From Methylophaga thiooxydans DMS010 (GTDB lineage Bacteria; Pseudomonadota; Gammaproteobacteria; Nitrosococcales; Methylophagaceae), in NCBI RefSeq assembly GCF_000156355.1, contig NZ_GG657899.1:423910-487909 (forward strand): DNA of 64,000 bases. The letters run 5' to 3'. Shown in pieces: positions 8,879-16,902 of the stretch. The notes beneath the pieces are model-generated. The model was not told the DNA's origin. It did not search any database and was given only the letters and a program-made list of their open reading frames with translations. A program made the position numbers and the translations under genes. Every line of letters begins with the position of its first letter. Position 1 is the stretch's first letter.

Positions 8879-10102
8879 TTAAGCAGAAAATTCCTGATAG
8901 TCAGCTTCAACGGCTTCATAAAGGCGTTCAAAAATGTCAGGCAGGGCGCTTTGCACGCGGCTCCAGCTAGGCGTAAATGGCGTTTCCATGGGGTTTTCTA
9001 AGAACATTTGGCCTGCATCCATAATATTTTTGGCAAACATTTCCACCGATTCTTCTTCTTGATGGATATCAAATTTGAGGCCATTCATCGCCGCATCATT
9101 ACGATAGGTTTCAACGAAGTCGAGGGCAATACGATAATAACTTGCTTTCAGTGTACGGAACGATTCGGTTGAGAACGTCGTGCCTTTGGTTGCCAGCTTG
9201 CGGAACAGCGACTTAGCAATATCAATCGACATTTTGGAGAGGCCGGCTTGTTGATCATCTAATGACAGCTCTTGGTGTTTGTGATCGTACACATCAGCCA
9301 CATCAACCTGACACAGGCGGTTGTTAGCATAGTTGCGGTGCATTTCTGATAAAACACCGATTTCAAGTCCCCAATCGCTAGGGATACGCAGATCGGTTAA
9401 TACATCACGTCGGAACGAAAATTCGCCAGCCAATGGGTAGCGGAAACTGTCCATATAATCCAGATACTGGTGATTATCGACAACTGACTTCAAGGCTCGG
9501 ATTAATGGCGTCACTAATAAACGACTCACACGACCATTGAGTTTGCCACCGGCAACACGTGCGTAATAGCCCTTACAAAACTCATAGTTGAACATTGGAT
9601 TAGCAACAGGATAGATGAGTCTTGCTAACAACTCACTGTTATAGGTCACAATATCGCAGTCGTGCAAGGCAATTGATTCAGCTTTTCCTGAGGCCAAAAT
9701 ATAGCCCATGCAATACCAGACATTACGACCTTTGCCCATTTCTCTCGGTGCCAGACCTAAAGCTTGAAGTTCAGCATCTATCGCTTTCAGGCGGGGTCCA
9801 TCATTCCATAAAACGCGGTGATGTTGCGGTAACGTAGAAAAAAACTTCAATGCATGGCGATATTGTTCTTCGCTGGCGCGATCCAGGCCAATAACAATTT
9901 CTGACAGATAAGGCACCGCTTTCAGATGCTGGACAATATTGGGTAGCGCTTCACCTTCAAGTTCTGAAAACAAGGATGGCAACAATAATCCCATCGGTCT
10001 TTGTTTGCTGAATTGTAGCAGGTCGCTTTCCAGATCAGCCAAGTGTCGATCGGTCAGGTTATGTAAAGTGGTAATAATCCCATTCTGGTAGAAATCAGCC
10101 AT
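8879..10102 (-). CDS. gpgS: glucosyl-3-phosphoglycerate synthase (GT81)
   Basis: 407 residues when started at the ATG at 10102, which follows CCGAGG at good spacing; an in-frame upstream start would run further into the preceding gene. The protein is a GT-A fold transferase of the GpgS/mannosyl-3-phosphoglycerate synthase group: [14 protein letters not shown] near the N-terminus, the donor-metal motif HDCDIV (H147 to D150), and the acceptor region [16 protein letters not shown]. It transfers glucose from an NDP-glucose donor to 3-phosphoglycerate, forming glucosyl-3-phosphoglycerate, the precursor of the compatible solute glucosylglycerate. Its start overlaps the stop of the phosphatase gene by 8 bases, so translational coupling is likely. 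Confidence 0.9.
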   Translation of the reverse strand: MADFYQNGIITTLHNLTDRHLADLESDLLQFSKQRPMGLLLPSLFSELEGEALPNIVQHLKAVPYLSEIVIGLDRASEEQYRHALKFFSTLPQHHRVLWNDGPRLKAIDAELQALGLAPREMGKGRNVWYCMGYILASGKAESIALHDCDIVTYNSELLARLIYPVANPMFNYEFCKGYYARVAGGKLNGRVSRLLVTPLIRALKSVVDNHQYLDYMDSFRYPLAGEFSFRRDVLTDLRIPSDWGLEIGVLSEMHRNYANNRLCQVDVADVYDHKHQELSLDDQQAGLSKMSIDIAKSLFRKLATKGTTFSTESFRTLKASYYRIALDFVETYRNDAAMNGLKFDIHQEEESVEMFAKNIMDAGQMFLENPMETPFTPSWSRVQSALPDIFERLYEAVEADYQEFSA

Positions 10103-11234
10103 GATTGCCTCGGGGTAAGTTAGATGAATCGGAATGCAACGTTGCATCGATGATTTTATTCACACCTTCTGCCCAGCCTTTGGGTCCGGTGTGTGTGGAA
10201 ATATAGAGATTGTGCTGGCGTTCAACGGGCGGTAAAGCATGCACTGGTGAGCGAATAATCAATGCATAATCAGCCTGCTCAAGCATCGCTAGATCGTTCT
10301 GACTATCACCAATAGCCAGAGTGTGTAGCCGTGATTCTTGGCTATTGTCTTGGTAAACCTGTGTCAGCCACTCCAACGCGCGTCCTTTATCGCACTGCCC
10401 GGACACATGAATAAAACGTCCGCCTTCTAAAATCTGTGCGCCAAGTTGTTTTAAGTCCTCAATAAACTGTTGCTTGATATTACCGTTACCATGCCAGCAA
10501 ACGGGTTCACCGTATTGGCGCCGTGCTGCACGCGCAGCAGCGTGGACATTAAGACCTGTCATAGCGATGATGCCGTCGATGCCGGCATCTGCAAATGTTT
10601 CGAATTGGTCTTGATATTGGGGACGAACCTGCTCAATGAGTGACTGCCACAATTGACGGGGCTCGCAGAATTCTTTGACCCAATAGGCATCTTTGATAAT
10701 CGTATCTTCCGGTTGCGCATCAAAATAACCGACAGGGATAAAAACAGCAGCGCCATTTTCAACAATAAAAGGGTGAGTGTTCTTAAGGCTATCTCGCAGT
10801 AGTTCGACTTCTGCTTGAGTTTTACTGGTAACGGGAATCACGGGGATGTTTTGCTGTTCCAAATGAGCCAATGTCGGAACAGCATCATCGAAGTGATAGT
10901 TGTGATGGTCTAACAAACTGCCATCCATATCAGTAAAGACCAGCCATTGTCCCTTTGGTGCGTTTTTTTGTTCCGCTTTGTGTGTTGTGAGCTTAATGAT
11001 TTGCCTGTCTGGTGCTAGTTCGTACAGATAGTGAACGTGATCTGGCAAGCTTGTCAGGCAGCTTTGAGTAATACGCTGGTAGTGTTTGATGAATCGAGAC
11101 AAGGCCTGCTTGTCCATCAGCTGCCCTTGGGTATTATCAGTCAGACTATCGTAGAGTTTATTTTCTTGTTCCAGTCGCCAATTAAATACACAGTCAAAGG
11201 AGGGGGCTTTGAGCATGACCCAGATATCTATCAA
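10095..11234 (-). CDS. C-terminal part of glycerate kinase fused to HAD phosphatase (glucosyl/mannosyl-3-phosphoglycerate phosphatase)
   Basis: Two parts in one frame. Residues ~1-86 (IDIWVMLKAPSFDCVFNWRL, then ALSRFIKHYQRIT, then YELAPDRQI) match the C-terminal end of D-glycerate 3-kinases. This piece is missing from the truncated kinase frame upstream. Residues ~96-375 are a HAD phosphatase of the mannosyl-3-phosphoglycerate phosphatase type: VFTDMDGSLLD (nucleophile D102, acid/base D104), PVTSKTQAEV, VENGAAVF, and the metal-binding AIGDSQNDLAML. The phosphatase would convert glucosyl-3-phosphoglycerate to glucosylglycerate. Upstream, the frame is open back to an in-frame TAA at 11250-11252, immediately preceded by the kinase N-terminal part. 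If translated separately, it must restart at TTG 11234 or ATG 11216, neither with a strong ribosome binding site. Confidence 0.85.
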   Translation of the reverse strand: MIDIWVMLKAPSFDCVFNWRLEQENKLYDSLTDNTQGQLMDKQALSRFIKHYQRITQSCLTSLPDHVHYLYELAPDRQIIKLTTHKAEQKNAPKGQWLVFTDMDGSLLDHHNYHFDDAVPTLAHLEQQNIPVIPVTSKTQAEVELLRDSLKNTHPFIVENGAAVFIPVGYFDAQPEDTIIKDAYWVKEFCEPRQLWQSLIEQVRPQYQDQFETFADAGIDGIIAMTGLNVHAAARAARRQYGEPVCWHGNGNIKQQFIEDLKQLGAQILEGGRFIHVSGQCDKGRALEWLTQVYQDNSQESRLHTLAIGDSQNDLAMLEQADYALIIRSPVHALPPVERQHNLYISTHTGPKGWAEGVNKIIDATLHSDSSNLPRGNHG

Positions 11235-11249
11235 CTCAAATAACGAAGG

Positions 11250-11858
11250 TTAGAACATCGCCAGTTGCTCGTTCACATAACGACGCCAGCTGCCATCCTG
11301 ATCTTCTTTGGATTCAAGATCATTCAACGGTTCAGTTAACGCGTCCTCTTGTTGTGCCTGAGCCCCCAAACACCAGCCTTCAAAAATGATGATATCAACC
11401 GCGTCGTCCACTGTTTCAAAGTGACTCTCGGGAAAGCGATCATCAGTGGCTTTGTTGAAACGTGGAATGCTTACCGGCAGTTGTTGGGTAAGATCGCTCA
11501 GTGTTTTTCGTGCAATAGCAATATCATGAGTACCTGGAACGCCTCGGGTAGCAAGCAGAGGATGAATGCCTTCAGCGAGCTTCAGACGCTCTTGGCGGGT
11601 AAAGTAAAAGTCGTCGAGTGATAGCGACAGTGCTTTGCAGTTAAAGTGCTGCTCCAATACATAGACCAATAGTGCGGCGAGGGTACTTTTCCCCGATCCC
11701 TGTGCACCATTGATACCGACAATAATTGGCTTACATGCACCTTTATGGTGCAAAAATATATCCTCTGCCAGACCACTAAACCACTGATCAGCGATTGCCT
11801 GATACGTCTGTGGTAGCTGATGCTGTTTGAGAAAACCGCTGATATCAATGTCCAGCAT
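11250..11858 (-). CDS. glycerate kinase, N-terminal part, ended by an in-frame TAA
   Basis: 202 residues of a P-loop kinase of the D-glycerate 3-kinase family. The Walker A motif is GAQGSGKST (~50-58); it is followed by LSLDDFYFTRQERLKLAEG, the substrate region RGVPGTHDI, and EGWCLGAQ. It would make 3-phosphoglycerate, the acceptor used by GpgS. The frame ends in NEQLAMF-TAA. The next codons of the same frame continue with the expected kinase C-terminus (PSLFELIDIW and onward), so the gene is split by one stop codon. A glutamine codon (CAA) at this spot would restore a ~587-residue kinase-phosphatase. A real nonsense mutation, readthrough or a sequencing error are all possible. Confidence 0.8.
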   Translation of the reverse strand: MLDIDISGFLKQHQLPQTYQAIADQWFSGLAEDIFLHHKGACKPIIVGINGAQGSGKSTLAALLVYVLEQHFNCKALSLSLDDFYFTRQERLKLAEGIHPLLATRGVPGTHDIAIARKTLSDLTQQLPVSIPRFNKATDDRFPESHFETVDDAVDIIIFEGWCLGAQAQQEDALTEPLNDLESKEDQDGSWRRYVNEQLAMF

Positions 11859-11980
11859 ATCCGTGTCTCTTTGTTGTCTTCAGTTAGAATAAACAGGTCA
11901 ACGCAATATTCGTACCGCTCACTTGTAATTCACTAACATTTCGACATTTAAAGAATATGGAAAGTCCACCAAAAAGTGGT

Positions 11981-12910
11981 TTATGAATGAAGACAGTCTT
12001 TATCCTGACAACGATGAACCTCGATTGTCAGGTGAGACAGGCGATCAAAATCAGCCAGCAGGTTTTTGTAATAGGCTGTTGATTTTGGCATATCACTGAC
12101 AATAGTAATGACAGCGGCATAGTGATGGGCGCTGATATGCCAGATATGAAAGTCAGCAATACGGTTATCCGCATCTTGTTCGATTCGGCCTTGAATTGCC
12201 TCTAGGTAGGCTTTATCGATACTCCCATCTAATAAAACCGGACTAGTTTCTTTGATAAGACTGATCGCCCACACGCTGATAATTACCGCACCAACAATAC
12301 CCATAATGGGATCTAACCACAGCAGACCTGCATATTTGGCAGCAACTAATGCCGCAATAGCCAATATTGATGTCAAAGCATCAGCTAAAACATGTAGGTA
12401 GGCGGCTTTTAGGTTGTGGTCCAGATGATGTTGCTGCTGGTCGTGACTATGATGGTGGTGATCTTTTAGCAGTAAGGCACTGACCAGGTTGACAGTTAAG
12501 CCAAGTATAGCGACAGCAATAGCAGCATTGAATTGAATCGGCTGTGGAGAGAAAAGGCGTTCGACAGACTCGAGCGCCATCATCAGCGCCACCACACCTA
12601 ATGCTATCGCACTGGTGAAGCTACCTAGAACACTGACTTTACCAGTACCAAATGCAAACGCTGGGTTGTTGGCATGCTTATTTGCATACCGGTAGGCATA
12701 CAAAGTAATCAAAAAAGCAGCTACATGCGTAGCCATATGCCAGCCGTCGGCCAGAAGAGCCATTGAGCCGAACAGGGTGCCTGCGATCAGTTCTGCAATC
12801 ATCGTCACGGTTGTTAGTAACAACACATAACGTGTTCGAGTTTCACCCCGTTTGTTAGTGATGACAAAATCGTGATCTTGCTGCCATTTCTCAATGCTGT
12901 GTCGATGCAT
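11981..12910 (-). CDS. dmeF: cation diffusion facilitator, DmeF-like (Co/Ni/Zn efflux)
   Basis: 309 residues. Six membrane helices with the family metal-site motif ALLADGWHMATH in the second helix and HVLADALTSILA in the fifth, giving the D/H tetrad of the transport site. A histidine-rich cytoplasmic loop (KDHHHHSHDQQQHHLDHN) lies between helices four and five, as in DmeF and CzcD. The C-terminal domain has DFHIWHISAHHYAAVITI. The N-terminal start HRHSIEKWQQDHDF is typical of DmeF. It exports divalent metals from the cytoplasm with proton exchange. It lies 122 bases upstream of the glycerate kinase gene on the same strand but is functionally unrelated. Metal specificity is inferred from family resemblance. 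Confidence 0.85.
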   Translation of the reverse strand: MHRHSIEKWQQDHDFVITNKRGETRTRYVLLLTTVTMIAELIAGTLFGSMALLADGWHMATHVAAFLITLYAYRYANKHANNPAFAFGTGKVSVLGSFTSAIALGVVALMMALESVERLFSPQPIQFNAAIAVAILGLTVNLVSALLLKDHHHHSHDQQQHHLDHNLKAAYLHVLADALTSILAIAALVAAKYAGLLWLDPIMGIVGAVIISVWAISLIKETSPVLLDGSIDKAYLEAIQGRIEQDADNRIADFHIWHISAHHYAAVITIVSDMPKSTAYYKNLLADFDRLSHLTIEVHRCQDKDCLHS

Positions 12911-12972
12911 ATCAGACCAGAATTAGATTACGAACGATACTTACATGCTAGACGGTCTTTAAGGTTGCAGGC

Positions 12973-13002
12973 AAAAAAAAGGGGTGAACATAAGTTCACC
13001 CC
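12973..13002 (-). terminator. intrinsic terminator downstream of the 131-aa membrane protein gene
   Basis: A perfect 9-bp stem (GGGGTGAAC / GTTCACCCC) with an ATAA loop at 12981-13002 is followed on the minus strand by eight T residues (12973-12980). It would end leftward transcripts arriving from 13341 and isolate dmeF from them. Confidence 0.8.
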
Positions 13003-13340
13003 AAAGTCAGCACGTAGACAAGAGAGAAATTACAAACAACATGCAGCTGAAAAGATTGTTTGTATTACGGTTATTGCATCAGCTATGCCAACAATGAAAA
13101 TAGTATAAAAAACAATGGCTTGATCTTTTATGTGTGTGAGGCACGGACGTGTTTTGCACAAACGTAGTGCGTTATTTTATGGCGTTGCACTAACTTAATT
13201 CGGTATATGGAATACGGTTTCACCGTGTCATTAGAATGTTTTTATTCGGCAGGCTCGCCGCACCGCAGTTATCGCTGAGAGTGAGACACAGCAAACTTTG
13301 TCAGGTCAGAAAAACCTGTCACTATCCTGTTTCTACACGC
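13003..13340. other. intergenic region
   Basis: About 340 bases between the terminator and the stop of the next minus-strand gene. No convincing coding frame or RNA is seen; frames here have no ribosome binding site. Confidence 0.4.
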
Positions 13341-13736
13341 TTATTGAAAAACGTGCTGCTGCCTTCTGTCTTCGCCTTTTCTGTGTTCGTGTCTGGCGTA
13401 AATGTGTTCTTGAGCAACACGGGTGTGCCTGCGATCATCGCCAATACGTCGATCAGCGTAATGCTTATATGTACATTGACACCTGGACGCATCACAACCG
13501 GCAACGGGTAAAGACGTCACTTCATTGGCAAGAAATCGTTTACTGCTAAGTTGAATAACGGCATCACATGCATGAGAACAAGGTTGAATAGTGACAGCAT
13601 GATAGCGGTTAGGTCCCGTTTCATCATCAATAGCGTCCTGGCTTCGACGCATTGCAGAACGACTTTTCTGCTCTGGCCAAAACCATATTGCCAGTAAAAA
13701 TAGCGGGATAAGAAGAAGGTATAACCAATCGTTCAT
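13341..13736 (-). CDS. membrane-anchored conserved protein of unknown function
   Basis: 131 residues. A single N-terminal membrane segment (WLYLLLIPLFLLAIWFW, ~4-20) is followed by a basic cytoplasmic domain. That domain carries a recognisable pattern seen in a family of uncharacterised gammaproteobacterial proteins: RYHAVTIQPCSHACDAV, then KRFLANE, LPVAGCDASRCQCTYKHYADRR and a second DRR. Four cysteines (PCSHAC and CDASRCQC) could bind metal or form a redox pair, but this is speculative. No signal peptidase site is evident, so the helix should remain as an anchor. Confidence 0.65.
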   Translation of the reverse strand: MNDWLYLLLIPLFLLAIWFWPEQKSRSAMRRSQDAIDDETGPNRYHAVTIQPCSHACDAVIQLSSKRFLANEVTSLPVAGCDASRCQCTYKHYADRRIGDDRRHTRVAQEHIYARHEHRKGEDRRQQHVFQ

Positions 13737-13878
13737 TGCACGATACTCCTATTCGGGCGACTACCTGCGTAAATTGGAACAATCCTTATAACGAAGAGTA
13801 TAACACCTGAGGTATTTTTTACTTCAAATCAACATCTTGTCGCTTTTAGGGAGCACGTCACATCGCACTATTATGGGG

Positions 13879-14265
13879 TTATGACGCACTAATCGGCGTT
13901 GGCTGACGATGATCGTCGATATGCACATAAACAATCAGTGCTGTAGCCACTTTGATGATCTGTTCTTGACCTGCCTGCCGACGTTCACTGAATACCTCAA
14001 TACCGATGGTGACCGATGTGGTGCCAATTTGAACGTCGTGTGCATAAATACTGACAATGTCACTAACTAACACTGGGGCAAGAAACTGGAAATCTTTTAC
14101 CGCGACAGTAACCACACGACCACCAGCTTTGCGGCTGGCAATGATGCCTCCAGCAATATCACATTGCGACATTAACCAGCCACCAAAAATATCACCCGCT
14201 ACATTGACATCGTTGGGTCGCGCCATAATGCGTAAAATCGCATGCTCTTCAGGCAGTGTCTCCAT
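13879..14265 (-). CDS. yciA: acyl-CoA thioesterase, YciA family
   Basis: 128 residues, the length of E. coli YciA (about 130). A single hotdog domain with the family signature ARPNDVNVAGDIFGGWLMSQCDIAG near residues 15-40, containing the catalytic aspartate, followed by VTVAVKDFQFLAPVLVSDIVSIYA. It hydrolyses short- to medium-chain acyl-CoA esters and may help recycle CoA. It is transcribed away from the PQQ dehydrogenase gene; the two share a 190-base divergent promoter region. Confidence 0.9.
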   Translation of the reverse strand: METLPEEHAILRIMARPNDVNVAGDIFGGWLMSQCDIAGGIIASRKAGGRVVTVAVKDFQFLAPVLVSDIVSIYAHDVQIGTTSVTIGIEVFSERRQAGQEQIIKVATALIVYVHIDDHRQPTPISAS

Positions 14266-14454
14266 TTAAACTCCTTACATAATGTTTGTTTTAATCTGCC
14301 AGAAAATATATCAGCTACAGATAATACAGTCGTCCTATTGTATTAGAGCAGGTATTGCCTTATCTGAGAGGTTTGAATGATTTGAACAGTTATTTTGGGA
14401 GCTTAAGTTGTATAGTTGTTGTCAGCAATCATCTATCAAATATAAAAAGAGAAC

Positions 14455-16203
14455 ATGATGAATAAGTATGTAGCCATAGCCTGTTTATTGTTCACACACT
14501 CCACTGTCGTGCTGGCGGATGATAGAGAATGGTCCGTATTTGGTGGTAATAACTTACATCAACGGCATTCACCATTAACGCAAATTACACCCGATAACAT
14601 TCAAAACCTGGCGCCGGCTTGGCAATTTAACACCGGTAATAAAGCGACATTTCAAGCAACGCCGATTGTGAGATCGGGGGTGATGTACGTGTCGTTACCA
14701 TTCAATGATGTGGTGGCGTTGAGCGCGAAGAGTGGTGAGTTGATATGGCGTTACCAGCATGATCGGATTGAATCGCGGGAAATGTGTTGTGGCCCTGCTA
14801 ATCGCGGTGTTGCAGTAACAGATGATCATGTTTTTATGGGCACCGTAGATGGGCGTTTAATTGCCTTGGATGTGAATACTGGGAAAAAAGCCTGGGACAA
14901 AGATGTCACGCAAGGTGACAGTGGTATACAAGAAGATGTTGCTTCCTTAGCCGGTGGCACAGAAGGTGAGGTCTCAGGCACCTCAGGTGTTGGTTTAAAT
15001 ATGGCACCGATGGTTTACAACGGTAATGTGATTATCGGTATCACTGGTGTCGGCTATGGCTTGCACTTAGACTCACCAGACCCAGATGCGCCATTGGGCG
15101 CTGTGGTTGGTATTGCCGGAAAATATGGGCGTCGCGGTTTTCTTGCTGCTTATGATGTTGAAACCGGTGAGCAACGCTGGCAGTTTGACACCATTCCGGA
15201 GCAAGGTTGGGAAGGTGATTATTTAGCCACCACGCCAGATGGTGAACTGTTGCCGCGCGATATTGAAGCCGAAAAAGCATCTGCTGAGCAGTACGCTGAT
15301 GCTTGGCGTTATGGTGGTGGCTCTGCCTGGAGCACGCCAGCCATCGATCATGACACGGATACTTTATTTTTTGGCACGGGTAATCCTTCACCACAAATGG
15401 AAGGATCGTCACGTCCCGGTGATAATCTTTATACCTCTTCGCTGGTGGCTCTGGATGCCAATACCGGCAAAATAAAATGGCACTTCCAACAGGTGCCTCA
15501 TGATATGTGGGGCTACGATGTCGCGAGCCCACCAGTACTGTTTGATGTGCATCAAGACGGTAAAACCGTGGCTGCAGTAGGGCAGGCAGGCAAAACCGGC
15601 TGGTTTTATGTCATTAATCGTGAAACCGGAAAACTATTATTCAAAAGCGATGCTTATGTGCCGCAGCAGAATTTGTTTCAGCCGCCATCTGAAGCGGGCA
15701 CCGTCATTTATCCGGGCGTGCTTGGCGGTTCAAACTGGTCACCTGTTGCTTTAGATGCCAAGCGGAGACAGGTGTATATAGCAGGTATTCATTGGCCTGT
15801 TAATTACAGTCTGCATCAGTTACCGGAGAAGCATGGCAAAGCCGGGTTAAAGTACTCATCAATGGCACCGCTTGATACCGATGAGCGCTATGGCCTGTTG
15901 AGCGCCATCAATCTCGATACCGGTAACCTTGTCTGGCAGCATAAAACACCAAATCCCTTATTAGGCGGTGTATTGAGTACGGATTCGGGCTTGGTTTTTA
16001 GTGGTGAGGGCAGTGGTGAGTTATTTGCACTGGATGCCGCCTCTGGCGATAAAGTCTGGTCCGGTTCGTCAGAAGCGGGTGTTAATGCTCCACCCATCAG
16101 TTATGAGGTGGATGGCAAACAGTACATCGCAGTTGTCAGTGGCGGTAACAAACTATTTGGGTATAAAAGTGGTGATGCTATCAAAGTCTGGTCATTACCC
16201 TAA
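14455..16203 (+). CDS. periplasmic PQQ-dependent dehydrogenase (quinoprotein)
   Basis: 582 residues with a Sec signal peptide cleaved near ADD at residue 22. The eight-bladed propeller repeats (AxDxxTGxxxW) occur throughout. The adjacent cysteine pair C111-C112 in EMCCGPANRG is the disulphide that covers PQQ. GGGSAWSTPAID and FGTGNPSPQ are typical of PQQ alcohol and sugar dehydrogenases. In the catalytic loop, where methanol dehydrogenases read W-D-Y-A or W-D-Y-D, this protein reads PHDMWGYD (349-355). The usual catalytic aspartate position is glycine (G353), while the second aspartate (D355) is kept. No cytochrome c domain is present and no c-type cytochrome or PQQ synthesis gene is adjacent. 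It is neither a clear MxaF nor XoxF; the substrate is unknown. ATG ATG gives two possible starts. Confidence 0.85.
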   Translation: MMNKYVAIACLLFTHSTVVLADDREWSVFGGNNLHQRHSPLTQITPDNIQNLAPAWQFNTGNKATFQATPIVRSGVMYVSLPFNDVVALSAKSGELIWRYQHDRIESREMCCGPANRGVAVTDDHVFMGTVDGRLIALDVNTGKKAWDKDVTQGDSGIQEDVASLAGGTEGEVSGTSGVGLNMAPMVYNGNVIIGITGVGYGLHLDSPDPDAPLGAVVGIAGKYGRRGFLAAYDVETGEQRWQFDTIPEQGWEGDYLATTPDGELLPRDIEAEKASAEQYADAWRYGGGSAWSTPAIDHDTDTLFFGTGNPSPQMEGSSRPGDNLYTSSLVALDANTGKIKWHFQQVPHDMWGYDVASPPVLFDVHQDGKTVAAVGQAGKTGWFYVINRETGKLLFKSDAYVPQQNLFQPPSEAGTVIYPGVLGGSNWSPVALDAKRRQVYIAGIHWPVNYSLHQLPEKHGKAGLKYSSMAPLDTDERYGLLSAINLDTGNLVWQHKTPNPLLGGVLSTDSGLVFSGEGSGELFALDAASGDKVWSGSSEAGVNAPPISYEVDGKQYIAVVSGGNKLFGYKSGDAIKVWSLP

Positions 16204-16333
16204 GCCTCGCCACGATGACGCTAAATGCCCGTTAACGATGACTCATACTTGATAGTGCGGGCATTGCAGTATTCTGAAACATCTCATAAACAGTGACGAT
16301 GTTAAGTTTTTCTTAATGTTGAATCGCTAACCT

Positions 16334-16359
16334 AGCCTCGTTGCTTAACCAGCGAGGCT
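16334..16359 (+). promoter_or_regulatory. hairpin enclosing the ribosome binding site of the 45-aa ORF
   Basis: A 10-bp stem (AGCCTCGTTG / CAGCGAGGCT, one G-U pair) with a 6-base loop. The GAGG at 16354-16357, which would serve the ATG at 16363, sits inside the 3' arm, so folding would hide the ribosome binding site. Without a U-run it is not a terminator. Confidence 0.45.
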
Positions 16360-16362
16360 GCT

Positions 16363-16500
16363 ATGAAATCTACACCGTCAACTGAATTGCATTTTTCCGG
16401 CAAATACGCTGAAACGCATGCGCAAGCGTATTTTGAAAAACACCATGATGGTTTTTGGCGTAAACGTTCAGATTGGCGTGACAAACACGTCGCCAGATAA
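16363..16500 (+). CDS. 45-residue small protein, possibly a methyltransferase N-terminal remnant
   Basis: ATG with GAGG 5 bases upstream; 45 residues, rich in H, K, R and aromatic residues (KYAETHAQAYFEKHHDGFW, then RKRSDWRDKHVAR). The wording resembles the first ~45 residues of a group of SAM-dependent methyltransferase-like proteins that begin with HAxxYxxKH and a W-R-D/E element. The frame stops where the SAM-binding motif would begin. A downstream out-of-frame stretch reading VCDLANLCA could be a decayed motif. It may therefore be either a genuine small basic protein or the start of a broken gene. Confidence 0.4.
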   Translation: MKSTPSTELHFSGKYAETHAQAYFEKHHDGFWRKRSDWRDKHVAR

Positions 16501-16625
16501 GCGCTGAAGTATGCGATTTGGCGAACTTATGTGCTTGAGAAGAACGGTGCGAGGTACTACTAGACTCCGCAATTTGCCGTTAGATTAATTTCTTCACCAA
16601 CAACGTAGCGTATTGATAATAGTAT

Positions 16626-16781
16626 TTATATCCAGTTTCGGGCTCGCATGATGAGGATGGCGGCAGTACCAAATGCGATGCCAGAGATAAAGGCAAAAGC
16701 ATTATCAATGGAGAATGGTAGCGTGAAGCCTGAGCCCAGATAGAAAATTGGCATAATGTTGTAAATTGGTGTGGGTAACAT
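16626..16781 (-). CDS. 51-residue small membrane protein, unknown
   Basis: Starts at the ATG at 16781 with AAGGA seven bases upstream (an earlier ATG at 16790 abuts that site). The peptide is largely hydrophobic (IYNIMPIFYLGSGFTLPFSI, then AFAFISGIAFGTAAILIM), ends in the basic RARNWI, and probably spans the membrane once or twice. I know of no family for it. The good start signal and clean membrane pattern argue for a real gene. Confidence 0.5.
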   Translation of the reverse strand: MLPTPIYNIMPIFYLGSGFTLPFSIDNAFAFISGIAFGTAAILIMRARNWI

Positions 16782-16902
16782 CGATAACATCCTTGTTTGA
16801 TATTAATAACACAACGCTTTTGAAACTAGCGCGACACCCGTTCAAAAAAACGTAAATTCATCATAAAAAGAAACAGGTTTTAGAGCAAGTACTATTGAAA
16901 AC

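Noticed and set aside
14455..16203. XoxF or MxaF methanol dehydrogenase
   Set aside because: The catalytic loop differs (W-G-Y-D rather than W-D-Y-D or W-D-Y-A), and no xoxJ/xoxG or mxaG/mxaI-like neighbours are present.
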